64,000 nucleotides of DNA from Bradyrhizobium sp. AZCC 1719. Lineage in GTDB: Bacteria; Pseudomonadota; Alphaproteobacteria; Rhizobiales; Xanthobacteraceae. Shown piece after piece: positions 1 to 10,528 of this stretch. A program made the position numbers and the translations under genes. The notes below the pieces were generated by a model. It made no database searches. It saw only the letters and a list, made by a program, of their open reading frames with translations, and was not told the origin of the DNA. The stretch is taken from positions 6,291,001 to 6,355,000 of the forward strand of contig NZ_JAZHRU010000001.1 of the NCBI RefSeq assembly GCF_036924525.1, read 5' to 3'. Position 1 is the stretch's first letter. Every line of letters begins with the position of its first letter.

Positions 1-303
1 GAGATTCTTGGCCACGATCACGGCGACCTCGTTGAGATCCTTCTGATAGTTCAGATTGCTCTGCATCAGCACGTTCTTGGTCTGCTCGACGAGATTGGGA
101 ACGGCGTTGGCGTACATCGCCGCCGCGTTCTTCATCGCCAGGATTTCCTTGGCGGCGGCGATCGCCGCCGGTGAACCGGGCTTGAGTTGCGTGGTCCCAG
201 GCGCCGCGGGCGCGTTCTTCTGCTGCGCGCCGGCCGGAGCGCCGGTCAGGGCCAGACCCACCGCAAGGCCGGCCGCCGACAAAATCCGTGAAAGCCTCTT
301 CAT
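1..303 (-). CDS. DUF2059 domain protein, exported (C-terminus beyond window)
   Basis: The frame is open for 101 codons from an ATG at 303 back to base 1, so the C-terminal part lies outside the window. The product starts MKRLSRILSAAGLAVG and has a typical Sec signal peptide ending near APAGAQ, so a periplasmic location is likely. The segment from about residue 50 (AAIAAAKEILAMKNAA, then LMQSNLNYQKDLNEVA) matches the start of the DUF2059 domain, a helical domain of unknown biochemical role. It lies 24 bp downstream of rpiA on the same strand and may be cotranscribed with it. No function beyond the family name is supported. Confidence 0.8.
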   Translation of the reverse strand, partial: MKRLSRILSAAGLAVGLALTGAPAGAQQKNAPAAPGTTQLKPGSPAAIAAAKEILAMKNAAAMYANAVPNLVEQTKNVLMQSNLNYQKDLNEVAVIVAKNL

Positions 304-327
304 TCCAATTCTCCTCGATTACCGGCG

Positions 328-1026
328 TTACCGCCGCTCAACTACGCGAATTCCCTGGGCACCTGCCAGGACGGCGGTGCTGGCCAGGCCAATGAACAAC
401 CCGTGTTCAACGACACCCGGGATCAGGCTCAACAGGCCCGCCAGACGCGGCGCATCGGCGATGCGCCCGAGATGGGCATCGACAATCCAGTGGCCGCCAT
501 CGGTGACAAAAACGTGGCCGTCCTTGCCCTTGCGGAGCCCCATTTGCCCGGAAACTCCGCTTTGGGCAAATGCCGCGGCCATGGCCCGCTGGGTGGCGGC
601 CAGCCCGAACGGAATCACCTCTACAGGTAGGGGGAAGCGGCCGAGAACATCGACCCATTTGGTATCGTCGGCAATCACGATCATGCGATCGGACGCCGCC
701 GCCACGATCTTCTCCCGGAGCAGCGCCCCACCGCCGCCCTTGATCAGGTTGAGGGCGGGATCGACCTCGTCGGCACCATCGACGGTGAGGTCGAGCCGGT
801 CGACTTCATCGAGCGTGGTCAGCGGAATTTTGCAGGCTTCGGCCTGGGCGCGGGTCGCTTCCGAGGTCGGCACGCCGATCACCTTCATCCCGCCGGCAAC
901 CCTCTCGCCGAGCAGTTCGACAAAATGCCTGGCGGTCGAGCCGGTGCCGAGCCCGAGCTTCATGCCATCCTGCACATGCTCCAGCGCCCGTGCCGCCGCT
1001 TGCCGCTTAAGTCCATCCATATCCAC
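328..1026 (-). CDS. rpiA: ribose-5-phosphate isomerase A
   Basis: This cytoplasmic enzyme interconverts ribose 5-phosphate and ribulose 5-phosphate in the pentose phosphate pathway. The 232-residue product has the usual family length and shows the phosphate-binding GLGTGSTA motif, the active-site DGADEVDP motif and [15 protein letters not shown] at 1026 preceded by GGGAGC at 9-base spacing is taken as the start; an in-frame ATG at 1020 is the alternative. The DUF2059 gene follows directly, and gph is divergent 160 bp away. Confidence 0.95.
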   Translation of the reverse strand: MDMDGLKRQAAARALEHVQDGMKLGLGTGSTARHFVELLGERVAGGMKVIGVPTSEATRAQAEACKIPLTTLDEVDRLDLTVDGADEVDPALNLIKGGGGALLREKIVAAASDRMIVIADDTKWVDVLGRFPLPVEVIPFGLAATQRAMAAAFAQSGVSGQMGLRKGKDGHVFVTDGGHWIVDAHLGRIADAPRLAGLLSLIPGVVEHGLFIGLASTAVLAGAQGIRVVERR

Positions 1027-1187
1027 GCTGACAATGCTCCCAGAATCCGCCGATCCGCGGGCGCATGTCTAGCGTCGTTTTGGCCTTGGGAATAGCGCTG
1101 CGGCCCGTCTAAATTGCCAGAAATTGGTTGTTCGCTGTGTCGGGGCGGCACTTGCATGAAGGTCCGCCTGCCGCTAGCGAATTCCGG

Positions 1188-1880
1188 ATGAGCCTTCCCC
1201 GCACTGTAGTCTTCGACCTCGACGGCACGCTGGTCGACACCGCGCCCGACCTGATCGCCGCGCTCAATTTCGTGCTCGATCGCGAAGGATTGCCGCCGGT
1301 GCCGCTGCGTGCCGCGCGCAACATGATCGGCGCCGGCGCCCGCAAGCTGATCGAACGTGGGCTGGAGCTGGAAGGCCGTGCGGTAAGCACCGACGACGTC
1401 ACCCGCCTCACCAGGGATTTTGTCGATTATTACGGCGCCCATATCGCGGTGGAATCGCGCCCCTTCGAGGGGCTGGAGGCCGCGCTCGACGATCTCGAGG
1501 CGCAGGGTTGTCGCTTTGCGGTCTGCACCAACAAGCTGGAATGGCTGTCGAAGCGGCTGCTCGACGAACTGGGCTTGAGCGGACGGTTCGCCGCGATCTG
1601 CGGCGCCGACACGTTCGGCGTCGCCAAGCCCGACCCCGTGATCCTGCAGCAGACGGTGGCGCGCGCCGGCGGGGATATTGGCGCGACCATCATGGTGGGC
1701 GACGCAGGACCTGACGTCGGCGTCGCCAGGCGGGCCGGCGTTCCCGTGATCGGCGTCGAATTCGGCTACACCGACGTTCCGATCGCCCAGCTTAAGCCCG
1801 ACCGGCTGATCGGGCATATGCGCGAATTACCGGCCGCCGTGGATGGGCTCAGCAGCCGCTTTACGGACTTAACTGTTTGA
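1188..1880 (+). CDS. gph: phosphoglycolate phosphatase-like HAD hydrolase
   Basis: This is a HAD-superfamily phosphatase of subfamily IA, most like phosphoglycolate phosphatase, which removes 2-phosphoglycolate. Motif I is FDLDGTLVDTAPD near the N-terminus, motif II is the VCTN segment, motif III the lysine in VAKPDP, and motif IV MVGDAGPDVGVAR. The ATG at 1188 places motif I about ten residues from the N-terminus, as is normal; a start at 1128 would add 20 unconserved residues. The product is 230 residues. Exact substrate specificity cannot be read from sequence. Confidence 0.85.
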   Translation: MSLPRTVVFDLDGTLVDTAPDLIAALNFVLDREGLPPVPLRAARNMIGAGARKLIERGLELEGRAVSTDDVTRLTRDFVDYYGAHIAVESRPFEGLEAALDDLEAQGCRFAVCTNKLEWLSKRLLDELGLSGRFAAICGADTFGVAKPDPVILQQTVARAGGDIGATIMVGDAGPDVGVARRAGVPVIGVEFGYTDVPIAQLKPDRLIGHMRELPAAVDGLSSRFTDLTV

Positions 1881-2082
1881 TTTTATAGTCGTTATTGGAC
1901 CGATAATCTGCACCGGGGACTTTGCCTCGCCGCCGGCGACCATCATCGAGCCCAGCCCGGTGTTTGCGGAACTCAAACCGACCGCGCCGCCGCCGAAGCT
2001 GCGCAAGCCGATGCGGCCGAAGAAGTCCAAGACTGCCGCTGCGCCGGCGACCGCCGCCCCGGCACAGCCCGCCACGCGCTAG
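1873..2082 (+). pseudogene. Pro/Lys/Ala-rich open frame without a start codon
   Basis: An open stretch of 69 codons follows the gph stop in another frame and ends with TAG at 2080. It encodes an ordinary-looking acidic-to-basic segment (TIIEPSPVFAELKPTAPPP, then KLRKPMRPKKSKTAAAPAT). No ATG, GTG or TTG opens the frame, which begins immediately after a TAA. The basic, proline-rich tail resembles those of small rhizobial exported or nucleoid proteins, but I do not recognise it. It may be a degraded gene, a frameshifted one or chance. Confidence 0.25.
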
Positions 2083-2124
2083 GTCCCCGCCCCGCGCCAC
2101 GGCCCCCCTCGAGAGGTTGCGATT

Positions 2125-2148
2125 GTAGGCGCCTTACAAGGTGCCTAC
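2125..2148. other. inverted repeat upstream of moaA
   Basis: GTAGGCGCCTT and AAGGTGCCTAC form 11-base arms with one mismatch and a two-base spacer, 46 bp before moaA. No T-run follows, so it is more likely an operator or a leader structure than a terminator. There is not enough conserved sequence to call a molybdenum-cofactor riboswitch. Confidence 0.4.
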
Positions 2149-2193
2149 ATTGTGCTAGCGAACCAGCACGCGGCCCCTTTAGAGGCAGTTTGA

Positions 2194-3222
2194 ATGAGCG
2201 GCTCCCCGTCACCCGATCCACTGATACGTCCGATGGTCGATCCCTTCGGCCGGACCATCCGGTATCTGCGCGTATCGGTAACCGATCGCTGCGACCTGCG
2301 CTGCTTCTACTGCATGTCCGAGGACATGACGTTCCTGCCGAAGAAGGATCTCCTGACGCTGGAGGAACTCGACCGGCTGTGCTCGGCCTTCATCGCCAAG
2401 GGCGTGCGCAAGATCCGCCTCACCGGCGGCGAGCCGCTGGTCCGGCGCAACGTGATGTCGCTGGTGCGCTCGCTGTCGCGGCATCTTGGAACCGGCGCGC
2501 TCGATGAGCTGACGCTGACCACCAACGGCTCGCAACTGGCGCGCTTTGCGGCCGAACTGCACGACTGCGGTGTCCACCGCGTCAACGTCTCGCTCGACAC
2601 GCTCGATCCCGCAAAGTTCCGCGCCATCACGCGCTGGGGCGATCTCGACCAGGTTTTGGCCGGCATCGAGGCCGCGCGGGACGCAGGGCTTGCGGTCAAG
2701 ATCAACGCCGTGGCGCTGAAGAACATGAACGAGGAAGAGATCCCCTCGCTGATGGAATGGGCGCACGGCAAGGGCATGGCGTTGACGCTGATCGAAGTCA
2801 TGCCGATGGGCGACATCGGCGAAGGGCGGATCGACCAGTATGTGCCGCTGTCGCTGCTCCGTGCCCGCCTTGCGCAGCACTACACGCTGACCGACCTCGA
2901 CGACGATACGGGCGGCCCCGCCCGCTACGTCCGCGTCACTGAGACCGGCGGCAAACTCGGCTTCATCACGCCGATGACGCATAATTTCTGCGAGTCCTGC
3001 AACCGGGTACGGATCACCTGCACCGGCACGTTGCACACCTGCCTCGGCCATGAGGATGCCTCCGACTTGCGCAAGCCGTTGCGAGCCTCCGCCGACGACG
3101 ACCTGCTCTCGGCAGCGATTGATCGCGCCATCGGGCTGAAGCCGAAGGGCCACGACTTCATCATCGACCGCCGGCATAATCGCCCGAGCGTCTCCCGCCA
3201 CATGAGCGTGACCGGCGGCTAG
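2194..3222 (+). CDS. moaA: GTP 3',8-cyclase (molybdenum cofactor biosynthesis MoaA)
   Basis: MoaA is a radical SAM enzyme that converts GTP to 3',8-cH2GTP, the first committed step of molybdopterin synthesis, working with MoaC. The 342-residue product has the N-terminal 4Fe-4S motif CDLRCFYC (CxxxCxxC), the GGEPL motif, TTNGSQL, and the C-terminal second-cluster cysteines in [18 protein letters not shown]. It ends in the Gly-Gly pair required in MoaA. The ATG at 2194 gives normal length. It appears monocistronic here. Confidence 0.97.
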   Translation: MSGSPSPDPLIRPMVDPFGRTIRYLRVSVTDRCDLRCFYCMSEDMTFLPKKDLLTLEELDRLCSAFIAKGVRKIRLTGGEPLVRRNVMSLVRSLSRHLGTGALDELTLTTNGSQLARFAAELHDCGVHRVNVSLDTLDPAKFRAITRWGDLDQVLAGIEAARDAGLAVKINAVALKNMNEEEIPSLMEWAHGKGMALTLIEVMPMGDIGEGRIDQYVPLSLLRARLAQHYTLTDLDDDTGGPARYVRVTETGGKLGFITPMTHNFCESCNRVRITCTGTLHTCLGHEDASDLRKPLRASADDDLLSAAIDRAIGLKPKGHDFIIDRRHNRPSVSRHMSVTGG

Positions 3223-3379
3223 TTACCACAGCCCCATATCGTCCAACGCATTTTCCGATTGACGCTGTTGCAGCGCGCTGGAATGGTGCGGCTGCTTCAC
3301 GCCAGCATGGCCGGACAGGCCACCGCACCTTGACGGAGCGGCAAAGACGGCGGAAGCGCAAAAAGGGGGAGGACGATCG

Positions 3380-3436
3380 ATGCAATCGATCGCTACATCG
3401 GCGATGGCGTCGTGGCCACCGCCCGGGCAGGCATGA
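3380..3436 (+). CDS. possible 18-codon leader ORF coupled to the first TRAP small permease
   Basis: A strong ribosome-binding site, GGGGGAGG, stands 7 bases before an ATG at 3380, but that frame closes after 18 codons with a TGA that overlaps the ATG at 3436 (TGATG). The real permease start has no good ribosome-binding site of its own, so translation may be coupled through this leader. The leader opens with ATGCAATCG, as the second small permease opens with TTGCAATCG, so it could instead be a frameshift relic of the same start region. Encoded peptide: MQSIATSAMASWPPPGQA. Confidence 0.35.
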   Translation: MQSIATSAMASWPPPGQA

Positions 3437-3975
3437 TGCGGCCGTTGTTAGCGCTGAGTGCCGGCATCGATCTGCTCAACGAAAAGATCGGCAATCTCTG
3501 CAATTTTCTGGTCCTCGCAGCGTGCACGGTCAGCGCCGGCAATGCGATGATCCGCTACGCGTTCGGCTATAGCTCCAACGGCTGGCTCGAACTGCAGTGG
3601 TACATGTTCGCCATCTTCGTGATGTTCGGCGCCTCCTACACCTTCAAGCGCAACGAGCATGTTCGCGTCGAAATCTTCTATTTGATGCTCTCTGAACGCG
3701 GCCAGCTCTGGCTCGACCTGATCGGAACGCTGTGCTTCCTGATCCCGGCCTGCCTGCTGCTGACCTGGCTGTCCTGGCCGTTCTTTCTGCAGGCCTACGC
3801 TGTCGGCGAGGAATCCAGCAACGCCGGAGGCCTGTTGCGCTGGCCGATCAAGCTCGTCGTGCCCGCAGGCTTCGTGATGCTCGCACTGCAGGGCGTCTCC
3901 GAGGTCATCAAGCGCGTCGCCGCGCTGCAGAATCTCGTGACCATCGACGCCAGGTACGAAAGACCGGTGCAATGA
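3436..3975 (+). CDS. TRAP transporter small permease (DctQ type), copy 1
   Basis: This is the small membrane subunit of a tripartite ATP-independent periplasmic transporter, with four predicted transmembrane helices. The start MRPLLALSAGID aligns without gaps with MQSLLKLSRGID of the second copy at 5820, supporting the ATG at 3436. The segments NGWLELQWYMFAIFVMFGA and RNEHVRVEIF are the usual DctQ signature. It overlaps the large permease by four bases (ATGA). It belongs to the FcbT/mannitol-chloroaromatic-like branch by appearance; the substrate cannot be deduced. Confidence 0.88.
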   Translation: MRPLLALSAGIDLLNEKIGNLCNFLVLAACTVSAGNAMIRYAFGYSSNGWLELQWYMFAIFVMFGASYTFKRNEHVRVEIFYLMLSERGQLWLDLIGTLCFLIPACLLLTWLSWPFFLQAYAVGEESSNAGGLLRWPIKLVVPAGFVMLALQGVSEVIKRVAALQNLVTIDARYERPVQ

Positions 3976-5579
3976 TCACGCTGGAAATGATGCCGCCGCT
4001 GATGTTCGGCGGACTTATTCTGGCGATGCTGATCGGCTTTCCCGTCGCATTCACGCTGGCGGCGGTCGGCTTCTCGTTCGGCTTTCTCGCGATCCATCTC
4101 GGCTTTTTCGACTTCAGCTTCATGCAGGCGATTCCGGGCCGCATCTTCGGCAGCGTGCTGGCCAACGAATTGCTGCTGGCGATCCCTTTCTTCACGTTCA
4201 TGGGCGCCGTCCTCGAACGATGCGGCCTGGCCGAAGACATGCTGGATTCGATGGGCCAGTTGTTCGGCCCGGTGCGCGGCGGACTAGGCTACTCCGTCAT
4301 CATCGTCGGCTTCATTCTCGGCGCGATTACCGGCACGGTGGCGGCTCAGGTCATCGCCATGGCACTGATCTCGATGCCGGTGATGATCCGCTATGGCTAC
4401 AACATGCGCTACATCACCGGCGTGCTGGCGGCCTCGGGCACGATCACCCAGCTCGTGCCGCCGTCGCTGGTGCTGATCGTGCTGGCCGATCAACTCGGCA
4501 AGTCGGTCGGCGACATGTATCTCGGCGCCTGGGGGCCGTCGCTATTCCAGATCGCGCTGTTCGCCGGCTACACCTTTCTTCTCGGCATCATCAAGCCGGA
4601 CCACGTGCCGCCGGTGCCGAGGTCGGCGTTGACGCTGACCGGCTGGCCGCTGTGGCGAAAATGCCTGATGGGAATCATCCCTTCGGCGGTGCTGATCTTC
4701 GTCGTGCTCGGCACCATGATGCTGGGCCTGGCGACGCCGACCGAAGCCGGCGCAATGGGCGCCGTTGGCGCCGTCGTGCTTGCCGCAATACATCACAAGG
4801 AATTCAGCGCGGCCGGCAACAGGATTCTGCTGATCGGGATCGTCGCCGCAGGCGTCGGAACGATTCTCGGAATCCTCTACACGGGCAGTTTTCTCTTCAA
4901 GATCGCCTTCGCAATCACCTATCTCGGCGTGATCTGGATTTGTCTGGAAGCCGTGCGGATTCCCGACCTCCGCGAGCTTATCCGGCAAGGCTATCAGACG
5001 ACGATGCGGATCACCTCCATGGTGGTGTTCATCCTGATCGGTTCGACCTGCTTTTCAGTGGTGTTCCTCGGCGTCTCCGGCGGCGTCTGGCTGGAGCACA
5101 TGCTGACCTCGGTACCCGGCGGGGTCTGGGGCTTCCTGATCTTCATCAACCTGTTCATCTTCTTCCTGGCGTTCTTCCTCGACTTCTTCGAGATCGCCTT
5201 CATCATCCTGCCGATGGTTGCGCCGATTGCGCAAAAGGTTTTGGCGCCGGTGGTCGGCGCGGATGCGGCGCTGATCTGGTTCGGCGTGATGCTGTGCGTC
5301 AACATGCAGACGTCGTTCCTGCATCCGCCGTTCGGGTTTGCGCTGTTTTACCTGCGTGGCGTGGCGCCCAAGGAGGTCAAGAGCTCCGACATCTATTGGG
5401 GGGCGATCCCCTGGATCGGCCTGCAGGTCATCATGGTCGTGCTGGTGATCGCCTTCCCCTGGACCGTTACCGCATTGCTGGACAAGCCGGTGAGCGCGGA
5501 GGATCTCAGCAAGATCAGGATTGAGGTTCCGCAGATCGAATTGCCGCCGCTGGATTTGGGTCCGCTCAAGCAGCAGTAG
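3972..5579 (+). CDS. TRAP transporter large permease (DctM type), copy 1
   Basis: This is the ion-coupled translocation channel of a TRAP transporter, about 535 residues. It starts at the ATG overlapping the dctQ stop; the open frame extends further upstream, but that part is an out-of-frame shadow of dctQ. Multiple hydrophobic helices are interrupted by the conserved ASGTITQLVPPSLVLIVLADQ and MQTSFLHPPFGFALFYLR blocks. It ends with IELPPLDLGPLKQQ, a tail nearly identical to that of the second copy, which shows the two permeases are paralogues. Confidence 0.93.
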   Translation: MITLEMMPPLMFGGLILAMLIGFPVAFTLAAVGFSFGFLAIHLGFFDFSFMQAIPGRIFGSVLANELLLAIPFFTFMGAVLERCGLAEDMLDSMGQLFGPVRGGLGYSVIIVGFILGAITGTVAAQVIAMALISMPVMIRYGYNMRYITGVLAASGTITQLVPPSLVLIVLADQLGKSVGDMYLGAWGPSLFQIALFAGYTFLLGIIKPDHVPPVPRSALTLTGWPLWRKCLMGIIPSAVLIFVVLGTMMLGLATPTEAGAMGAVGAVVLAAIHHKEFSAAGNRILLIGIVAAGVGTILGILYTGSFLFKIAFAITYLGVIWICLEAVRIPDLRELIRQGYQTTMRITSMVVFILIGSTCFSVVFLGVSGGVWLEHMLTSVPGGVWGFLIFINLFIFFLAFFLDFFEIAFIILPMVAPIAQKVLAPVVGADAALIWFGVMLCVNMQTSFLHPPFGFALFYLRGVAPKEVKSSDIYWGAIPWIGLQVIMVVLVIAFPWTVTALLDKPVSAEDLSKIRIEVPQIELPPLDLGPLKQQ

Positions 5580-5819
5580 AAACTGCTCCGGCAAACAATG
5601 ACTCGTTGACGAAATCGTGCCCACGGCCTGCCGCCCGGGCCAAGGCGCAATGGTGTTCCGCAGACGAAATATTCCCCTTCAATATCAACAAACTTCCGAT
5701 TGACGGCGGCAACGAGCGCTGGTTTGGTGCATCGGCTTCATGCTAGCTCGGCAGGATAAGCCGGCTGCGCCCAACGGCGCAGTCAAGACGGCAGAGGCGT
5801 CAGTCTGGGAGGGTCATCG

Positions 5820-6401
5820 TTGCAATCGCTCTTGAAATTGAGCCGGGGAATCGACGCGTTCACGCGGTGGACGGGCAAACGCCTGGCGTGGCTCATTCTG
5901 ATAGCCGTAGTCATCTCGGCCACCAACGCGATCGTGCGCAAGACTTTCGACGTGTCGTCGAATTCCTGGCTGGAGCTGCAGTGGGTGCTGTTTGGCGTTG
6001 TCTTTCTGCTGTGCTCGCCGTGGACGATGCTCGACAACGAGCACATCCGCATCGATATCGTAAACAACCTGTTTTCCAAGCGCTGGCGGGATGTCGTCGA
6101 CATCATCGGCCACGTATTTTTCCTGATGCCACTCTGCATCGTGATGATCATCACCGGCGGTCCGTTCTTCATGCGCTCGGTTGAAATCAACGAACAGTCC
6201 GGCAATGCCGGTGGTCTGCCGCAATGGCCGGCCAAATCGCTGATCATCATCGGGTTCGTGTTCCTGTTCGCTCAGGGCATTTCCGAACTGATCAAGCGAA
6301 TCGCCGTGATGCGCGGCCTGATTCCGGATCCACACGCATCGCAGATGCATGCTCTCGAAGCCGAGGTCGAGCACCTCGTCGAGGCGATCGAAAAACGCTG
6401 A
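5820..6401 (+). CDS. TRAP transporter small permease (DctQ type), copy 2
   Basis: Second DctQ-type small membrane subunit, 193 residues, with four predicted transmembrane helices. It uses a TTG start at 5820 preceded by GGGAGG at 7-base spacing. NSWLELQWVLFGVVFLL and NEHIRIDIVNN correspond to the same positions in copy 1. A C-terminal extension (HALEAEVEHLVEAIEKR) looks coiled-coil and is absent from copy 1. The large permease follows 28 bp later. It is most likely a duplicate of the preceding transporter with altered specificity. Confidence 0.9.
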   Translation: MQSLLKLSRGIDAFTRWTGKRLAWLILIAVVISATNAIVRKTFDVSSNSWLELQWVLFGVVFLLCSPWTMLDNEHIRIDIVNNLFSKRWRDVVDIIGHVFFLMPLCIVMIITGGPFFMRSVEINEQSGNAGGLPQWPAKSLIIIGFVFLFAQGISELIKRIAVMRGLIPDPHASQMHALEAEVEHLVEAIEKR

Positions 6402-6429
6402 TCGTCGGGCGCGATCTCAGGGGGACTAG

Positions 6430-8085
6430 ATGACTGCTTTTCTCATCGCCAACATGGCGCCGATCATGTTCGCGTCACTGGTGATTATTCTGCTGCTGGG
6501 TTATCCGGCGGCATTTTCGCTCGGCGCGGTTGGACTGATCTTCGCCTTTGTCGGCATCGAGCTTGGCGAGTTCCGCCCTGACTTCCTGCAAGCGCTGCCT
6601 GAGCGCGTCTACGGCGTGATGAACAACGACACGCTGCTCGCCATTCCGTTCTTCACGTTCATGGGACTGGTGCTCGAACGGTCGGGCATGGCCGAGGATC
6701 TGCTCGATACGATCGGACAATTGTTCGGCACTATCCGCGGCGGCCTCGCCTATGCCGTCATTTTCGTCGGCGCGTTGCTCGCGGCGACCACCGGTGTCGT
6801 TGCCGCTTCCGTCATCTCGATGGGCCTTATCTCGCTGCCGATCATGCTGCGCTATGGCTATGACCGGAGGATGGCGTCCGGCGTCATCGCCGCTTCCGGT
6901 ACGTTGGCGCAGATCATTCCTCCCTCTCTCGTCCTGATCGTGATGGCCGACCAGCTCGGCAAGTCGGTCGGCGACATGTACGAGGGCGCGTTCGTCCCGG
7001 GAATGGTGCTTGCTGGCCTGTATGCCGGCTACGCATTCCTGGTAAGCATGATCTTTCCCAAGGCTGCTCCGGGTCTGCCAGCGGAGGCGGTCGGTTTTCG
7101 CGAGCCTAATGGCAGCCGCGGACTTTGGTCGCTCGGCGTCCTCTTCATCGTCAGCTGCGTTTTCGGCTGGTTCATGATGCGCTCTTCGGAAGCGCGCGGC
7201 GCCGATTACGTCGTGCTCAGCATGTTCTATGGCATCCTGTTCGCCTTCTTCGTGGCTGTGGTGAACTGGTTGATCCACAAGGTCTCCGGCTTCCGCTTTC
7301 TCTCTGCAATGGCGCAGCAAACCACGTTCGTGATGGTACCGCCGCTGTTCCTGATCTTTCTGGTGCTCGGCACCATCTTCATCGGCGTCGCCACGCCGAC
7401 CGAAGGCGGCGCGATGGGCGCGGCCGGTGCACTCATTCTCGGCGCCGCCAAGCGCCGGCTGAGCTGGGATCTGATCCGGCAAGCGACGGAATCGACGGCC
7501 AAGCTGTCGGCCTTCGTGATCTTCATCCTGATCGGCGCGCGCGTTTTCTCGCTGACGTTCTACGGCGTGAACGGCCACATCTGGGTCGAGCATCTCTTGA
7601 CCTCCCTGCCCGGCGGCCAGATCGGCTTCCTCCTTTTCGTCAACGCCCTCGTCTTCGTCCTGGCCTTCTTCCTCGACTTCTTCGAACTGGCCTTCATCAT
7701 CATTCCGCTGCTCGGACCTGCGGCGGAAAAGCTCGGCATCGACCTGATCTGGTTCGGCGTCATTCTCGGCGTCAACATGCAGACGTCGTTCATGCACCCG
7801 CCGTTCGGATTCGCGCTGTTCTATCTACGCTCGGTGGCGCCAAAGGAATCCTATATCGACCGCGTCACCGGCAAGCGCATGGACCCTGTGACGACCGGCC
7901 AAATCTATTGGGGCGCGGTGCCGTTCGTCGTCATCCAGGTCATCATGGTGGTGCTGGTCATCATGTTCCCGGCGATGGTGATGCACTACAAGGGCGCGGC
8001 GTCGACCATCGATCCGAACTCGATCAAGATCGAGGTGCCGCAGATCGAATTGCCGCCGCTCGATTTCGGGCAGCCCAAACAGTAG
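6430..8085 (+). CDS. TRAP transporter large permease (DctM type), copy 2
   Basis: Second DctM-type channel subunit, 551 residues. The ATG at 6430 is preceded by AGGGGGA. It shares ASGTLAQIIPPSLVLIVMADQ-like and MQTSFMHPPFGFALFYLR blocks with copy 1 and the same C-terminal IELPPLDFGQPKQ tail. An additional cytoplasmic loop near residues 470-485 (YIDRVTGKRMDPVT) distinguishes it from copy 1. A convergent terminator follows at 8126, and both candidate binding proteins lie beyond it on the opposite strand. Confidence 0.93.
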   Translation: MTAFLIANMAPIMFASLVIILLLGYPAAFSLGAVGLIFAFVGIELGEFRPDFLQALPERVYGVMNNDTLLAIPFFTFMGLVLERSGMAEDLLDTIGQLFGTIRGGLAYAVIFVGALLAATTGVVAASVISMGLISLPIMLRYGYDRRMASGVIAASGTLAQIIPPSLVLIVMADQLGKSVGDMYEGAFVPGMVLAGLYAGYAFLVSMIFPKAAPGLPAEAVGFREPNGSRGLWSLGVLFIVSCVFGWFMMRSSEARGADYVVLSMFYGILFAFFVAVVNWLIHKVSGFRFLSAMAQQTTFVMVPPLFLIFLVLGTIFIGVATPTEGGAMGAAGALILGAAKRRLSWDLIRQATESTAKLSAFVIFILIGARVFSLTFYGVNGHIWVEHLLTSLPGGQIGFLLFVNALVFVLAFFLDFFELAFIIIPLLGPAAEKLGIDLIWFGVILGVNMQTSFMHPPFGFALFYLRSVAPKESYIDRVTGKRMDPVTTGQIYWGAVPFVVIQVIMVVLVIMFPAMVMHYKGAASTIDPNSIKIEVPQIELPPLDFGQPKQ

Positions 8086-8125
8086 CGCCCCGGCTCAAAT
8101 CATCCGCTTCCGTCAAATAAAGAAC

Positions 8126-8151
8126 CCCGGAGCTTTCGCTCCGGGTTTTTT
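8126..8151. terminator. bidirectional rho-independent terminator
   Basis: CCCGGAGC-tttc-GCTCCGGG is a perfect 8-bp hairpin followed by six Ts on the plus strand. On the minus strand it leads into TTCTTTATTT. It sits between the convergent dctM copy 2 and the binding-protein gene, so it can serve both. Confidence 0.9.
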
Positions 8152-8177
8152 GCTGCCGATTTCGCTCTCGGCGGCAA

Positions 8178-9266
8178 TCAACTCTGCGAACGGCGAGCCA
8201 TGAAGTAATCGTAACCCAGTTCGGCAACCTGGAACCACTGGTATCCATTGTTCGTAAAGCTGCTCAGCGACTCGTTGACCTTCTTGAAGTCCGCGTTGCC
8301 GGCGGAGACTTCGCTGTGCAATTCCTTCGCGGCTTTGTAGCAGGCTTCCATGACTGGCGCCGGGAACGCCTGCAGCTTGGCGCCGCCGGCAATCAGCTTG
8401 CGCAGCGCGAGAGGATTGGCCTGGTCGTATTTCGCCATCATCCAGTTATTGGCCTGATGACCGGCCTGCTCGAGAACGCTCTGGTAGAATTTCGGCAGCG
8501 CATTCCACTTGTCGAGGTTGACGAACGCCAGCAGCATCGGTCCGCCTTCCCACCAGCCGGGATAGTAATAGTGGGGCGCGACCTTGTAGAAGCCGAGCTT
8601 CTCGTCATCGTAGGGACCAACCCATTCCGCGCCGTCAATGGTACCCTTCTCCAGCGCCGGATAGATATCGCCGCCGGCGATTTGCTGAGGCACCGCGCCG
8701 AGCTTCTGCAAAACTTTCCCCGAGAAGCCGCCGATACGGAATTTGAGGCCCTTGAGATCGTCGACCGTCTTGATCTCCTTGCGGAACCAGCCGCCCATCT
8801 GACAGCCCGTGTTGCCGGCCAGCAGCGAGGTGACGTTGTACTTCTTGTAGAACTCGTTGAGCAGTTCCTTGCCGCCGCCCAGCATGTACCAGGCCTGGTT
8901 CAGGCGCTGGTTCGGGCCGAACGGCACCGCGGAGCCAAAGGTGAAGGTCGGATCCTTGCCGAAATAGTAGTACGAGGCGGTATGTCCGATCTCGCAGGTG
9001 CCGTTCTGCACAGCATCCAGAACCTGCAGACCCGGCACGATCTCACCGCCTGCAAAGGTCTGGATCTGAAACTTGTTGTCAGTAGCTTCGCCGACCAGCT
9101 TGGCCATCAATTCGGCACCGCCATAGAGCGTGTCCAAGGACTTCGGCCAGCTCGTCGGCATGCGCCACTTGATTTCGGGCAAGCCCTGCGCAATCGCGGG
9201 CGCTGCGATCGTTGCAGCACCTGCCGCACCCAAGCCGGTTACTTTGAGAAAATCTCTTCGCTTCAT
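8178..9266 (-). CDS. TRAP transporter substrate-binding protein (DctP type), copy A
   Basis: Periplasmic binding protein of a TRAP transporter, 362 residues. The N-terminus [23 protein letters not shown] carries a twin-arginine signal (RRDFLKV), so export in the folded state is likely. The body shows IKWRMPTSWPKSLDTLYGGAE, the [19 protein letters not shown] segment and the [19 protein letters not shown] ligand-site region. It faces the two QM permease pairs from the opposite strand. Its length is identical to that of copy B, its closest relative in the window. Confidence 0.93.
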   Translation of the reverse strand: MKRRDFLKVTGLGAAGAATIAAPAIAQGLPEIKWRMPTSWPKSLDTLYGGAELMAKLVGEATDNKFQIQTFAGGEIVPGLQVLDAVQNGTCEIGHTASYYYFGKDPTFTFGSAVPFGPNQRLNQAWYMLGGGKELLNEFYKKYNVTSLLAGNTGCQMGGWFRKEIKTVDDLKGLKFRIGGFSGKVLQKLGAVPQQIAGGDIYPALEKGTIDGAEWVGPYDDEKLGFYKVAPHYYYPGWWEGGPMLLAFVNLDKWNALPKFYQSVLEQAGHQANNWMMAKYDQANPLALRKLIAGGAKLQAFPAPVMEACYKAAKELHSEVSAGNADFKKVNESLSSFTNNGYQWFQVAELGYDYFMARRSQS

Positions 9267-9372
9267 ATTTCATCCCTTTTGGTTGTGCCGGTCAGCCTTC
9301 GTGTCGAGGCTTGGAACTAAGCATGAAGCATCCGGCCGCCAATTTCCATAAGTAATTGGATGGAAACGCGAA

Positions 9373-9405
9373 AAAGCCCGACCTTCCTAACGAAGGCCGG
9401 GCTTT
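9373..9405 (-). terminator. rho-independent terminator after binding protein copy B
   Basis: Read on the minus strand, AAAGCCCGGCCTTC and GAAGGTCGGGCTTT pair around a five-base loop, and the right arm runs into TTTTTC. It lies 35 bp after the stop of the gene at 9440-10528. Confidence 0.88.
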
Positions 9406-9439
9406 GCCGTATCAATTTGGGATAGGTATCCGGCTCCGA

Positions 9440-10528
<1,089 letters not shown>

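Noticed and set aside
4220..5524. 434-residue frame inside the first TRAP large permease
   Set aside because: Out-of-frame, extremely Arg-rich translation of a clear membrane permease.
6475..7797. 440-residue minus-strand frame
   Set aside because: Antisense shadow of the second TRAP large permease, rich in Asp/Glu/Arg.
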